Source of the DNA: Gammaproteobacteria bacterium
GTDB lineage: Bacteria > Pseudomonadota > Gammaproteobacteria > Steroidobacterales > Steroidobacteraceae
Length of the DNA stretch: 64,000 bases
Direction: 5' to 3'
NCBI GenBank assembly: GCA_016882265.1
Contig: VGVB01000006.1
Span: 1-64,000 of the forward strand
Positions 19,422 through 28,204 of this stretch are shown here, piece by piece. How positions within the stretch are numbered: the first letter of the stretch is position 1; every line of letters begins with the position of its first letter. Under the pieces are notes generated by a model. It was given only the letters and a program-made list of their open reading frames with translations. It did no database searches and was not told the origin of the DNA. Position numbers and translations under genes: made by a program.

Positions 19422-19657
19422 CAGAAAGTCCGCAGCTCGTCGCTGAAGACCCCTTCCTGCTCAATGAGGCGGTTATTGGCCTGAATGGCCTCGCGGTTCT
19501 CTGCGAGCCAGAGGTCCCTGCGTCGTTGCCTGACAGCCGCTTCCAGAGCCTCTTCCAGGGTGGCCGAGAGGTTGATTCGGACCTCTCTGGCTTCCCGCAA
19601 CAACTTTCGCGCGCTTGTTGTCGGTTGACGATGGAGCTCGTTCAGGCGTATAAGCAT
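19421..19657 (-). CDS. CcdA-like antitoxin, probably frameshifted near its N-terminus
   Basis: CcdA antitoxins bind CcdB through the C-terminal half and DNA through an N-terminal ribbon-helix-helix. Residues EAREVRINLSATLEEALEAA and WLAENREAIQANNRLIE are characteristic. ATG 19657 gives 78 aa, but the first residues (MLIRLNELHRQPTTSARKLL) lack the usual DNA-binding strand. A second frame starting at 19667 reads MRFDAYTPERAPSSTDNKRA, which looks more like a CcdA N-terminus, so a small deletion with frameshift is likely. Toxin partner is truncated. Confidence 0.6.
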   Translation of the reverse strand: MLIRLNELHRQPTTSARKLLREAREVRINLSATLEEALEAAVRQRRRDLWLAENREAIQANNRLIEQEGVFSDELRTF

Positions 19658-19684
19658 CAAAACGCATAAGCGTACAGGAGCCCA

Positions 19685-19948
19685 ATGGAAGACAACTTCA
19701 AGGTCCGCTGGACGGTTTCGGTTCCGAGGGAGACTGACGCCTCCCTGCGGACCTATCTGGCCCAGTCCGGCGTCCGCAAGGGCGATTTCTCGGACTTTGT
19801 TGCGGACGCCGTGCGCTGGCGGTTGTTCGACCTGAATGTCTCGGCCGCACGGGCGAAGAATGCCGGCGTACCGGCCGAAAAGATCGAGGACGCCATCGAG
19901 CAGGCGCTCGCGGAGGTTCGCGCCGAGCGATTCCGGAAGCCGCTCTGA
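19685..19948 (+). CDS. Ribbon-helix-helix-type antitoxin of a PIN toxin
   Basis: This 87-aa protein begins MEDNFKVRWTVSVPRETDAS, a beta-strand followed by two helices as in ribbon-helix-helix antitoxins, with a helical, charged C-terminus (EKIEDAIEQALAEVRAERF) that would wrap the toxin. Its stop overlaps the ATG of the PIN gene (TGATG). The ATG lies 28 nt from the divergent CcdA-like start, so the two modules share a promoter region. Confidence 0.8.
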   Translation: MEDNFKVRWTVSVPRETDASLRTYLAQSGVRKGDFSDFVADAVRWRLFDLNVSAARAKNAGVPAEKIEDAIEQALAEVRAERFRKPL

Positions 19949-20361
19949 TGCGGGTGATCCTTGATACGAACATCCTGCTGTCCGCACTGCTCAGCCCGCA
20001 CGGTGCTCCCGCTCTGCTCATCGATGCCTGGCGAGCCGGCCGGTTCACGCTGATCACGTCCAGAGACCAGCTCCTGGAATTCGGTGGCGTGGCGCGCCGT
20101 CCCGTGATGCTCGACTACATCGTCCCTGCGCAAGTGGGTCGCTTCATCAACGACCTGCGCCAGTTCGCGGAGGTGCTTACCAACCTGCTGAAGATCGAAC
20201 GCAGCCCCGACCCGGCCGACGACTTTCTGCTGGCGATGGCCGAGGCCGGTGCTGCTGATTACCTGGTCACCGGTGACCGGCATGACCTGCTTCAACTCTG
20301 CACACACGGTCGAACCCGAATCGTCAGCGCTCGTGGGTTGGCGACGGTGCTCGATCTGTAG
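19948..20361 (+). CDS. PIN-domain toxin (putative RNase, TIGR00305-like)
   Basis: The 137-aa protein has the PIN acidic residues in RVILDTNILLSALLSP, the middle acidic region (ERSPDPADDFLLAMAEAG) and TGDRHDLLQL. PIN toxins cleave RNA using a divalent metal. Coupled to the upstream antitoxin by a 1-nt overlap. It belongs to the branch called putative toxin-antitoxin system toxin component, PIN family. Confidence 0.88.
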   Translation: MRVILDTNILLSALLSPHGAPALLIDAWRAGRFTLITSRDQLLEFGGVARRPVMLDYIVPAQVGRFINDLRQFAEVLTNLLKIERSPDPADDFLLAMAEAGAADYLVTGDRHDLLQLCTHGRTRIVSARGLATVLDL

Positions 20362-20448
20362 CTCGGGCGGGGCTGGTGCCGGAGCCGTTAAGGCATCCTT
20401 GCCGGTGGCTGCGAATTGACGAAGGCGGTTCTTGATTGAGGTATTGCC

Positions 20449-20667
20449 ATGGCCGAGCCAACGGTCTTGTGCAGCAACGACATCATGGGTGGCACACCGG
20501 TCCTCCCCGGTAAGCGCGTACCTGTCCAGACCCTGCTGGACTACCTGAAAGGTGGCCAAACGATCGACGATTTCCTGGACGGTTTCCCGTCCGTTACCCG
20601 CCAGCGGGTCGTCGCCTTTCTGGAGCGCGGCGCTGCGGACGAACCGTGGGTCTCAAAGATCTGTTGA
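20449..20667 (+). CDS. DUF433-domain protein, VapB-like orphan antitoxin
   Basis: Residues NDIMGGTPVLPGKRVPVQTL and GQTIDDFLDGFPSVTRQRVV are the DUF433 signature, a winged-helix-like domain usually paired with a DUF5615 PIN-like toxin. No such toxin follows: the next 130 nt hold only the relic of a Phd-type 3' end. The gene thus appears orphaned. The 72-aa length is complete for the family. Confidence 0.8.
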   Translation: MAEPTVLCSNDIMGGTPVLPGKRVPVQTLLDYLKGGQTIDDFLDGFPSVTRQRVVAFLERGAADEPWVSKIC

Positions 20668-20684
20668 GCCGGCGGCCGAAAGCG

Positions 20685-20738
20685 CCGGGGGCCGGAGTCC
20701 TGAAGGCTCTGCTGGCCGAGCGTAGGGCGGGCCGATGA
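20685..20738 (+). pseudogene. Relic of a second phd-type 3' end
   Basis: The codons read PGAGVLKALLAERRAGR then TGA. This matches the end of the intact Phd antitoxin 345 nt downstream (PDAGVLQALLEERREGR), with the same overlapping ATGA. It shows that another phd-PIN pair once stood here and was lost, leaving about 17 codons. Confidence 0.65.
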
Positions 20739-20753
20739 ACACGCTGAACTGCG

Positions 20754-20797
20754 ATCTGGCTACCATGGCCATCTGAATCTGGCTACAATAGCCAGAT
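20754..20797 (+). promoter_or_regulatory. Tandem palindromic operator and -10 box of the phd-PIN module
   Basis: ATCTGGCTA-CAA-TAGCCAGAT (20777-20797) is a perfect 9-bp palindrome that runs into the phd ATG. ATCTGGCTA-CCA-TGGCCATCT (20754-20774) is a second, imperfect copy with its centre 23 bp upstream. TACAAT (20784-20789) in the first palindrome is a good -10. Two helically spaced sites in the promoter fit autorepression by the Phd antitoxin. Confidence 0.8.
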
Positions 20798-21083
20798 GGA
20801 ACAGGTCAGCATTTCCAGGCTGAAAGACCAGTTGAGCGCGTACCTCCGGAAGGTCCGGGCGGGCGAAACTGTGCTGGTCATGGACAGGGGCAAGCCGGTG
20901 GCCAGGATCGAGCGCGTCAGTCCGGCGGCGGACGACGATATTCGTTACCAGCGGCTGGTCGCTGCCGGACTGGTCCGGCCACCGCTGCGGCCGCTGCGCA
21001 GCGATCAGGTACGGCCCGTCGATCTCGGACCGGACGCAGGAGTGCTGCAGGCGCTGCTCGAAGAGCGCCGCGAGGGGCGATGA
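20796..21083 (+). CDS. Phd/YefM-family antitoxin
   Basis: The start MEQVSISRLKDQLSAYLRKV and the stretch GETVLVMDRGKPVARIERV are the Phd/YefM DNA-binding fold. The C-terminal ~45 residues, basic and proline-containing, should bind the toxin. 95 aa. The ATG lies inside the palindromic operator, so bound antitoxin would block both transcription and initiation. The stop overlaps the PIN gene by 4 nt. Confidence 0.9.
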   Translation: MEQVSISRLKDQLSAYLRKVRAGETVLVMDRGKPVARIERVSPAADDDIRYQRLVAAGLVRPPLRPLRSDQVRPVDLGPDAGVLQALLEERREGR

Positions 21084-21502
21084 GATTCTGGGACAGTTCC
21101 GCGATCGTGCCGCTGATTGTCACGGAAGCCGACTCCGCGGTCGTGCTGGAGCTGGGACCGGAGCCAGAGGCCATGTACGTCTGGTGGGGCACACGCGTCG
21201 AGGTGGCTGCGGCGCTTTCCCGGCGAGCCCGCGCGGACCAGCGTGCCGGTCAGGACTGGCAGCGTTGCCATCTGGCATTGAGCAGGCTGGCTGAGGGCTG
21301 GCGCGAAGTACTGCCGAATGAGCTGGTGCGCGATACCGCAATGCGTCTGCTACGGCGGCATGAACTGCGCGCCGCCGACAGCCTGCAGCTCGCGGCCGCG
21401 CTGGTCGCCAGTGGGGATGAGCCCGGCGGCGCTGAATTCGTAACCCTCGACGAGCGCTTGCGCCGCGCTGCCGGCAACGAGGGTTTCAGCCTGCTGCCAT
21501 GA
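21080..21502 (+). CDS. PIN-domain toxin (VapC family), partner of Phd
   Basis: The 140-aa protein starts MRFWDSSAIVPLIVTE, the Phd-associated VapC signature with the first catalytic Asp. A middle Glu lies in TRVEVAAALSR, and the third acidic group in LRAADSLQLAAAL and FVTLDERLRRAA. A predicted RNase toxin. Translationally coupled to the upstream antitoxin. Confidence 0.92.
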   Translation: MRFWDSSAIVPLIVTEADSAVVLELGPEPEAMYVWWGTRVEVAAALSRRARADQRAGQDWQRCHLALSRLAEGWREVLPNELVRDTAMRLLRRHELRAADSLQLAAALVASGDEPGGAEFVTLDERLRRAAGNEGFSLLP

Positions 21503-21560
21503 TGGTCGCGTCCCCGTCCTGCGCTGGCCATCCCGCGCGTGAACCGGCAGACTGCCGCCC

Positions 21561-23186
21561 GTGAACAGCAGCGCTCCTGCCGTGCGGCAATGGCTCCGGT
21601 CCCACGCCGCCCGACTTCGCAACTGCACCGTCCGCGGGCTGTTCGCCACGGACCCGGAGCGCTGCCAGCGCTATGCGCGCGAATTCGGCGGGATCCTGCT
21701 CGACTTCAGCCGCCAGCGCCTCGATGACGCGGCGTTCGCGGCCCTGCTCGATCTCGCCGGTCACGCCGGGCTGCGCGAACGGATCCATGCACTCCTCGAT
21801 GGTGCGATCGTCAACGACAGTGAGGGCCGCGCCGCGCTGCACACGCTGTTGCGCATGCCGGGCAGCGCCGCGGTCACCGGATCGCTGGCGCCGCTGCACG
21901 CGGAGGTCGTCGCGGTGCGCGCGCGGCTCGCGGCATTCGTGCGCGCGGTCCACGAGGGCACGCGCCAAAGCGCCAGCGGCGAACGCTTCACCGACGTCGT
22001 CAACGTCGGCATCGGCGGCAGCGACCTCGGTCCGGCGATGGCGGTCGAGGCGCTGCGGCCGTTCCATACCGGTCACGTCCGCTGCCACTTCGTCTCCAAC
22101 GTAGACGGCCTGCAGCTTGCCGACCTCGCCGCCGGGCTCGACCCGGCGCGCACGCTGGTCATCGTCTGCTCGAAAACCTTCACGACGCAGGAGACGCTCG
22201 CCAATGCGCGCCGCGCCCGTGCCTGGATCGCCGGGCGGCTCGGCGAGGCCGCGGTGCCGGCACACTTCGCGGCGGTGTCCACCAACACGCTGGCGATGGA
22301 CCAGTTCGGCGTCGGCGCCGACGCACGCTTTGCAATGTGGGACTGGGTCGGCGGGCGCTACTCCGTGTGGTCGGCGGTCGGGCTGGCGCTGGAGCTGGCC
22401 ATCGGCACGGCGAACTTCGAGGCCTTCCTGGCCGGCGCGCGCCAGGTGGACCTGCACTTCCGCCGGGCCCCGTGGCGCGAGAACCTGCCGGTGCTGATGG
22501 GACTGCTGGCGGTGTGGAACCGCAACGGCCTCGGCTGCACCAGCCATGCCGTGCTGCCGTATCACCAGCGCCTCGCGCGGCTGCCGGCCTACCTGCAGCA
22601 GCTCGAAATGGAGAGCCTCGGCAAGAGCGTCACCCGTACCGGTCAGCCGGTCGATGCGGACACTGGCGCCGTGATCTGGGGCGAGCCGGCCTCGAACGCG
22701 CAGCATTCGTTCTTCCAGCTTCTGCACCAGGGCACCGCGGACGTCAGCATGGATTTCCTGCTGCCGCTCAACGGCGCGGCCGACCGCGACGCCGACGAGC
22801 TCGTCATCGGCAACTGTCTGGCCCAGCTTCAGGCACTGCTGGCCGGTCATGAGGCCGAGGATCCGCAGCGCCGCCATCCCGGCAGCCGGCCGGCGACGCT
22901 GCTCGCGTTTGCACGCCTCGATCCGGCGATGCTCGGGCGGCTGATAGCGCTCTACGAGCACAAGGTGTTCGTCGAGTCGGTGCTGTGGGACATCAATCCC
23001 TTCGACCAGTGGGGCGTCGAGCTGGGCAAGCGGCTGTGCGGGCCGATGCTCGAAGCGCTGAATCCGGCCGCCAGCGCTGATGCCGGGCCGGAGGAGTCGC
23101 GGGCACTGCTTGCATGGATCCGCCGATGCCGGCAGGATACCGGCGTCGCTGCCGCAGGCAGTGGGCCGACCGAGGGGATGTCGTGA
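21561..23186 (+). CDS. pgi: Glucose-6-phosphate isomerase
   Basis: Pgi interconverts glucose-6-P and fructose-6-P, and here would supply fructose-6-P for GDP-mannose and UDP-GlcNAc. Signature motifs are visible: VVNVGIGGSDLGPAMAVEAL (substrate phosphate site), FVSNVDG, SKTFTTQET, the catalytic Glu in QQLEMESLGKSV and Lys near GVELGK. GTG 21561 gives 541 aa, normal. The stop overlaps the wzi start (GTGA), tying it to the export genes. Confidence 0.95.
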   Translation: MNSSAPAVRQWLRSHAARLRNCTVRGLFATDPERCQRYAREFGGILLDFSRQRLDDAAFAALLDLAGHAGLRERIHALLDGAIVNDSEGRAALHTLLRMPGSAAVTGSLAPLHAEVVAVRARLAAFVRAVHEGTRQSASGERFTDVVNVGIGGSDLGPAMAVEALRPFHTGHVRCHFVSNVDGLQLADLAAGLDPARTLVIVCSKTFTTQETLANARRARAWIAGRLGEAAVPAHFAAVSTNTLAMDQFGVGADARFAMWDWVGGRYSVWSAVGLALELAIGTANFEAFLAGARQVDLHFRRAPWRENLPVLMGLLAVWNRNGLGCTSHAVLPYHQRLARLPAYLQQLEMESLGKSVTRTGQPVDADTGAVIWGEPASNAQHSFFQLLHQGTADVSMDFLLPLNGAADRDADELVIGNCLAQLQALLAGHEAEDPQRRHPGSRPATLLAFARLDPAMLGRLIALYEHKVFVESVLWDINPFDQWGVELGKRLCGPMLEALNPAASADAGPEESRALLAWIRRCRQDTGVAAAGSGPTEGMS

Positions 23187-24655
23187 CCAGAGGCCCGGCC
23201 TTCGCATCGATTCTCGTCGCTGTCGCGCTGGCCGTGCCAGCAGTTCCTCCCGCCGCCGCCGATCCCTGGGCCTCTCCCGGCGACGCCCGCCTGCGCCACG
23301 ACCTGCAGCTTCTCGCCGACAGCGGCATCCTCCACGCCCCGCTGACGACCTGGCCGGTGTCATGGGCCGAGGTCGCGCGCGATGTCGGCAGCGTTTCCGA
23401 AACCGAACGTCCGGCACACGTCGAGGCGGCGCTGGCCCGCGTGCGCGCCGCGGCGACTGCGGCGACCCAGACCGGTCGCTGGCGTGCGGAGGCGGGCGTG
23501 GCCGGTTCCGGCGAGCCGATGCAGTTGCGCCGCTTCGGCGACGTCCCGCGCGAGGAGGGCGAGATCACCGGCGCGATGCAGTACACCGGAGACCGCTTCG
23601 CCGTGCGGCTGCAGGGCACCGTGGTCGCCAACGCCGGCGACGGTCGCACCGTCCGCGCCGATGGCAGCTACGCCGCAGCCGTGCTCGGCAACTGGATCGT
23701 CTCGGCCGGCCTGATGGATCGCTGGTGGGGGCCGGGCTGGGAGGGCAGCCTGATCTACGGCACGAACCAGCGGCCGATCCCATCAGTGACCATCGAGCGC
23801 AATTACTCGGATGCCTTCGAAACACCGTGGCTCGCCTGGCTCGGCCAGTGGCGCGCGACGATGACGATGGGCCAGCTCGAAGGTAACCGCAGCGATGCGC
23901 CCGATGCGCGCTTCTTCGGCATGCGCTTTGCGTTCAAGCCGCATCCGCGGGTCGAGCTCGGTCTGTCGCGCAGCGCGCAATGGTGCGGCACCGGCCGGCC
24001 CTGTGACCTCGGCACGTTCTGGGACCTGCTGATCGGCAACGACAACGACCAGCCGCTGGCCCAGCAGCCGGGCAACCAGATGGCCGGCGTCGATTTCCGC
24101 TGGTCATTGCCTTGGGTACCGCTCGCGCTGTACGCGCAGGCGATCGGCGAGGACGAGGCCAATTACATGCCGAGCAAGTACCTCGGCCTGTTCGGCGCGG
24201 AAGCCTGGGGCGGAATCGGGGATCGCTCCTGGCGCGCGCATGTCGAGTACGCCGACACCGCCTGCGGATTCGACAGCAGCACGCCGCAGTGGGGCTGTGC
24301 CTATCGTAGCGGCGCGTACAGCGACGGTTACCAGTACCGCGACCGCGTGATCGGCCATGCGATTGATGGTGACAGCCAGCAGGTGGCCGGAGGCGTGATG
24401 GTAATTGCTGCTGATGGCAGCAGCTTTGAGTTCGCGCTGCAAAGTGCCAGGATCAACCGCGAGAGTGCCAATGCCGTGCATTCAGTAGCGCGCTATGCCA
24501 CGCGGATTCGCTCCGCCGACGTCTATCACCGGCGCGAGCTGTTCGGCGGCGACCTGCGGCTCGGTCTCGGCTACGAGCAGCGTGAGTCGGCGGTGGCTGG
24601 CATCGACGATGACACCGTCCGGGGATTCGCCGGTTGGACCTGGCAGTTCCGGTGA
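23183..24655 (+). CDS. wzi: Wzi-family capsule assembly outer-membrane protein
   Basis: Wzi is an outer-membrane beta-barrel that helps attach capsular polysaccharide to the cell surface. The 490-aa product starts at GTG 23183 with GAGGGG upstream and has a signal peptide (ASILVAVALAVPAVPPAAA, cleavage before DPW). It continues with the family opening about RLRHDLQLLADSGILHAPL and TTWPVSW, then alternating beta-strands with WWGPGWEGSLIYG and a terminal aromatic (WQFR). It is the first export gene of the block. Confidence 0.88.
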   Translation: MTRGPAFASILVAVALAVPAVPPAAADPWASPGDARLRHDLQLLADSGILHAPLTTWPVSWAEVARDVGSVSETERPAHVEAALARVRAAATAATQTGRWRAEAGVAGSGEPMQLRRFGDVPREEGEITGAMQYTGDRFAVRLQGTVVANAGDGRTVRADGSYAAAVLGNWIVSAGLMDRWWGPGWEGSLIYGTNQRPIPSVTIERNYSDAFETPWLAWLGQWRATMTMGQLEGNRSDAPDARFFGMRFAFKPHPRVELGLSRSAQWCGTGRPCDLGTFWDLLIGNDNDQPLAQQPGNQMAGVDFRWSLPWVPLALYAQAIGEDEANYMPSKYLGLFGAEAWGGIGDRSWRAHVEYADTACGFDSSTPQWGCAYRSGAYSDGYQYRDRVIGHAIDGDSQQVAGGVMVIAADGSSFEFALQSARINRESANAVHSVARYATRIRSADVYHRRELFGGDLRLGLGYEQRESAVAGIDDDTVRGFAGWTWQFR

Positions 24656-24680
24656 GCGGTACCGCAGGGTGAATAACAGC

Positions 24681-27122
24681 ATGATTCAGCGTCTTGCCAG
24701 CCTGTTTGCCACGGTCGTGTTCGGAGTCGTGCTGCTCCCGGTGAGCTCGGCACAGACGCCGCAGCAGATCGAGCAGTTCAAGCAGTTGCCGCTCGAACAA
24801 CAGCGCCAGTTGCTCGAGCAGTACCGCCAGGGTAGCGCGGTCACCGTCAAGGAGCCGAAGCCGACCGAGCCGACGACTGTGATCCCGACCGACGCGCCGC
24901 CGGCGCCAGCCCCGCCCGTGCGCGATGCCGAGACCGGACTGCCGATGTTCGGCTACGACCTGTTCGCCGGCGTGCCGACCACCTTTGCGCCGGTTACCGA
25001 CATCCCCATCCCGGTGGATTTCCGGATGGGTCCGGGCGACATGGTCGTCGTGCAGCTTTTCGGTAAAGTCGTCGGCAACTACACGCTGGCGGTCAACCGT
25101 GACGGCGCGATCAACTTCCCCGAGCTGGGTCCGATCACCGTGATCGGGCTGACCTTCGACGAGATGCGCAAGCTGCTGCAGGAACGCGTGACGCAGCAGA
25201 TGATCGGCGTGACCGCGAGCATCAGCCTCGGCGAGCTGCGCTCGATCCGCGTCTTCGTGCTCGGCGAGGCCGAGCGGCCGGGTTCCTATACGGTCAGCAG
25301 TCTGTCGACGATCACGAATGCGCTGTTCGTCAGCGGCGGCGTCAGGAAGATCGGCTCGCTGCGCAACATCCAGCTTAAGCGCCAGGGCAGGCTGATCCGG
25401 ACGCTGGATCTCTACGATCTGCTGCTGCGTGGCGACACCAGCGATGACGCCCGGCTGCAGCCGGGTGACGTGATCTTCATTCCGCCGGCGGGAACACAGG
25501 TCGGTATCCGCGGTGAAGTCCGGCGGGCGGCCGTGTACGAGGTCAGGGGCCCGGCTAACGTCGGAGACCTGATCGGGATCGCCGGTGGTTTGTTGCCGGC
25601 CGCGTATCCGCAGCGGGCCTCACTGTCGCGCATCAACGAGGCGCGCGAACGGGTCATCGAGGATCTCGATCTGCAGACGACTCAGGACCGCGCGCGGAAA
25701 CTGCGGGCCGGCGACCTGATCACGGTGCCGTCCGTGCTGGAGCGGATCGAGAAGGTCGTGCGCCTCGAAGGGCATGTGCTGCGTCCGGGGCCGGTTGAGT
25801 TTCGCGCCGGGATGAGGTTGACCGACCTGATTCGGTCGCTGGACGAGTTGAAACCGATGCCGGATGCGCGCTACGTGCTGATCCGCCGTGAGCTGGGACC
25901 GGACCGTCGCGTGGTAGCGGTCTCAGCGGATCTCGAGGCGGCGCTGCGCGAGCGGCGCGGGCCGGCCGATGTCGCGCTGATGGCCCGCGACCAGGTACGC
26001 GTGTTCGACCTGAGCGGCAGCCGACCGGATGTGGGAGCGCTGGTCAATGAGTTGCGCATTCAGGCCAGTCTCGACCAGGCGGCACCCGAGGTGCGGGTCA
26101 GCGGACGGGTGCGCGCACCGGGGGTCTATCCGCTCGAGCCAGGCATGCGCGTGAGTGCGTTGCTGCGGGCCGGTGGGCAACTGACTGAGAGTGCCTACGT
26201 CACCGAGGCGGAGGTGACGCGGTACGAGGTCGTAAACGGCGAATACCGTGAGATCGGCCTGTTGAAGATCGATCTGGCGGCGATCCGGTCCGGCAGTGCC
26301 GGGGCGGATCTCGCGCTGCAACCATATGACTTCCTGAACGTCCGCGCGGTCACCGACTGGCGGGAACAGGCGACGGTTGCGGTGCAGGGCGAGGTGCGGT
26401 TCCCGGGCAGCTATCCGATCCGCAAGGGTGAGACGCTGCTGTCGGTCATCGGGCGCGCCGGCGGACTGACCGATCAGGCCTATGCGCACGGCGCGGTATT
26501 CACGCGCGTGCGGCTGCGGCAGCGGGAGGAGGAGCAGATCCGACAGCTTGCCGAGCGCATGGAGGCGGATCTGGCGATGCTATCCCTGCAGCAGGCCCAG
26601 ACACAGCAGGCGAATGACGCGGATCCCGGAGCAGCGACCATGGCCGTCGGTCGGTCGCTGCTCAGCGACCTGCGCCGCGCCAAGCCGATCGGCCGTCTCG
26701 CGATGGACCTGCCCCGGATCATGGCGATGGGTGCCGGCAATGCCGAGGACGTCGTCGTTGAGGCCGGCGACGTGCTGATGATCCCCGGGAAGATGCAGTC
26801 CGTGACGGTGCTCGGCGAGGTCTACAGCCCGACCTCCCTGCTGTTCCAGCCGGAACTGGACCGGACCGGGTACATCAACCTGAGTGGCGGGTTGACCCGC
26901 CGTGCGGACGCGAAGCGGGTGTACGTGGTGCACGCGAACGGGCAGGTGAGTGCAGCCGGCAAGAGGGGCTGGGGCGGCGATGCCGGCCCGGCGCTGCGCC
27001 CCGGTGACACGATCGTCGTGCCGGCCGATGTGGAGCGCATGCGGGCGTTGCCGTTGTGGTCGGGCGTGACGCAGATTCTCTACAACGTCGCGGTGTCAGT
27101 GGCGGCGGTGAACTCGTTCTGA
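24681..27122 (+). CDS. Polysaccharide export protein with multiple SLBB domains (Wza-like)
   Basis: Wza-like proteins form the periplasm-to-outside export channel. The 813-aa protein has a signal peptide (FATVVFGVVLLPVSSAQ), a Gln-rich segment, then the polysaccharide-export domain at about 115-200 (FRMGPGDMVVVQLFGKVVG, DGAINFPELGPITV). Several SLBB repeats follow (RSIRVFVLGEAERPGSY, EKVVRLEGHVLRPGP, PEVRVSGRVRAPGVY, ATVAVQGEVRFPGSY, SVTVLGEVYSPTSL). This is about twice the length of Wza, resembling the long SLBB exporters. No lipobox is evident. ATG 24681 or GTG 24669 are possible starts. Confidence 0.88.
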   Translation: MIQRLASLFATVVFGVVLLPVSSAQTPQQIEQFKQLPLEQQRQLLEQYRQGSAVTVKEPKPTEPTTVIPTDAPPAPAPPVRDAETGLPMFGYDLFAGVPTTFAPVTDIPIPVDFRMGPGDMVVVQLFGKVVGNYTLAVNRDGAINFPELGPITVIGLTFDEMRKLLQERVTQQMIGVTASISLGELRSIRVFVLGEAERPGSYTVSSLSTITNALFVSGGVRKIGSLRNIQLKRQGRLIRTLDLYDLLLRGDTSDDARLQPGDVIFIPPAGTQVGIRGEVRRAAVYEVRGPANVGDLIGIAGGLLPAAYPQRASLSRINEARERVIEDLDLQTTQDRARKLRAGDLITVPSVLERIEKVVRLEGHVLRPGPVEFRAGMRLTDLIRSLDELKPMPDARYVLIRRELGPDRRVVAVSADLEAALRERRGPADVALMARDQVRVFDLSGSRPDVGALVNELRIQASLDQAAPEVRVSGRVRAPGVYPLEPGMRVSALLRAGGQLTESAYVTEAEVTRYEVVNGEYREIGLLKIDLAAIRSGSAGADLALQPYDFLNVRAVTDWREQATVAVQGEVRFPGSYPIRKGETLLSVIGRAGGLTDQAYAHGAVFTRVRLRQREEEQIRQLAERMEADLAMLSLQQAQTQQANDADPGAATMAVGRSLLSDLRRAKPIGRLAMDLPRIMAMGAGNAEDVVVEAGDVLMIPGKMQSVTVLGEVYSPTSLLFQPELDRTGYINLSGGLTRRADAKRVYVVHANGQVSAAGKRGWGGDAGPALRPGDTIVVPADVERMRALPLWSGVTQILYNVAVSVAAVNSF

Positions 27123-27139
27123 CGTAAAGGAACAGGCCG

Positions 27140-28021
27140 ATGACTGGCACCAGTGAACCGCCTGACCACCTGCCGGCGCCACCTGACGCGGACGACATCG
27201 ATCTCGTCGCTGTGTGGATGGCTATTCGGCGGAACTGGTTCCGGGTAGCAGCCATGACCGCAGTGATTACGCTGGCGGCGGCCACGTACGCGCTGCTGGC
27301 AACCGAGTGGTATCGGGCTGAAGTTCTTCTTGCGCCTGCGGAGGCGCCGACCACTTCGGCCATTGGAGCGCAGCTGGGTGGACTTGCGGCGTTGGCCGGA
27401 GTGTCCGTGGGGCGGAAAGATGCTGCCTCAGCGTTAGCAGTCCTTCGGTCCCGCGAACTGGCGAGACAGTTCGTGGCTGACTTTGATTTGGTCGAGGTGT
27501 TCTTCGCGAAGCAGTGGGATTCAGTTCACAAGAAGTGGAAACGTGACAACCCGAAGAAGTGGCCAGACCAACGTGATGCAGTTGAATATCTCCACGAGCG
27601 AGTGTTGTCGGTGGCGGAGAACCCGAAGTCGGGGCTCGTTACGGTGACGATTGATTGGACGGATGCGGCAGTGGCGGCGACATGGGCAAATCGTTTGGTC
27701 GCCATGGTGAATGCCAAGATGCGGGCCCGAGCGCTCGAGCAAGCCGAGCATAACATCGTGTACCTTAGCGATGAGTTGTCTACGACTACCGTAGTTGCGG
27801 TACAGCAATCTATTGGACGACTGCTTGAGTCTGAGCTGCAACAAGCCATGCTTGCGCGGGGAAACCTGGAGTTTGCGTTCAAGATCGTGGACGCTGCGGA
27901 AGCACCGAAGCGGCCCGTGCGACCCAAGAAAGCGCTGATCATTGTGCTCGGCCTTGTGCTGGGCATCATTGTATCTTCGGCGTCCGTGCTTACGCGGCAT
28001 GTAAGCGCAGCGAGGCAGTGA
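27140..28021 (+). CDS. wzz: Wzz-family chain-length determinant
   Basis: A Wzz protein regulates the polymer length made by Wzy. The 293-aa product has the expected two transmembrane helices, about residues 36-54 (VAAMTAVITLAAATYALLA) and 258-277 (ALIIVLGLVLGIIVSSASVL), with a periplasmic helical loop between and a proline-rich motif just before the second helix (EAPKRPVRPKK). No kinase domain follows. Start ATG 27140 has AAGGA upstream. From about 27.3 kb the codons become noticeably less GC-rich. Confidence 0.9.
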   Translation: MTGTSEPPDHLPAPPDADDIDLVAVWMAIRRNWFRVAAMTAVITLAAATYALLATEWYRAEVLLAPAEAPTTSAIGAQLGGLAALAGVSVGRKDAASALAVLRSRELARQFVADFDLVEVFFAKQWDSVHKKWKRDNPKKWPDQRDAVEYLHERVLSVAENPKSGLVTVTIDWTDAAVAATWANRLVAMVNAKMRARALEQAEHNIVYLSDELSTTTVVAVQQSIGRLLESELQQAMLARGNLEFAFKIVDAAEAPKRPVRPKKALIIVLGLVLGIIVSSASVLTRHVSAARQ

Positions 28022-28204
28022 CTGGAATACGCACGCAAGATTGTGTCAACGCAGCGCTGGCGCATGATGCTGCACGATGTGCCGCGCTTCTTTGATGTCC
28101 CGCCGAAGCAGCCAGAGTGCGACGCGTCCCATGCTGCGGGCGTACGAACCGGTGCCCCGTCCCGATGACGCCCGTTGGAGTCGGTGGTTGCGACCCCACC
28201 TGAA

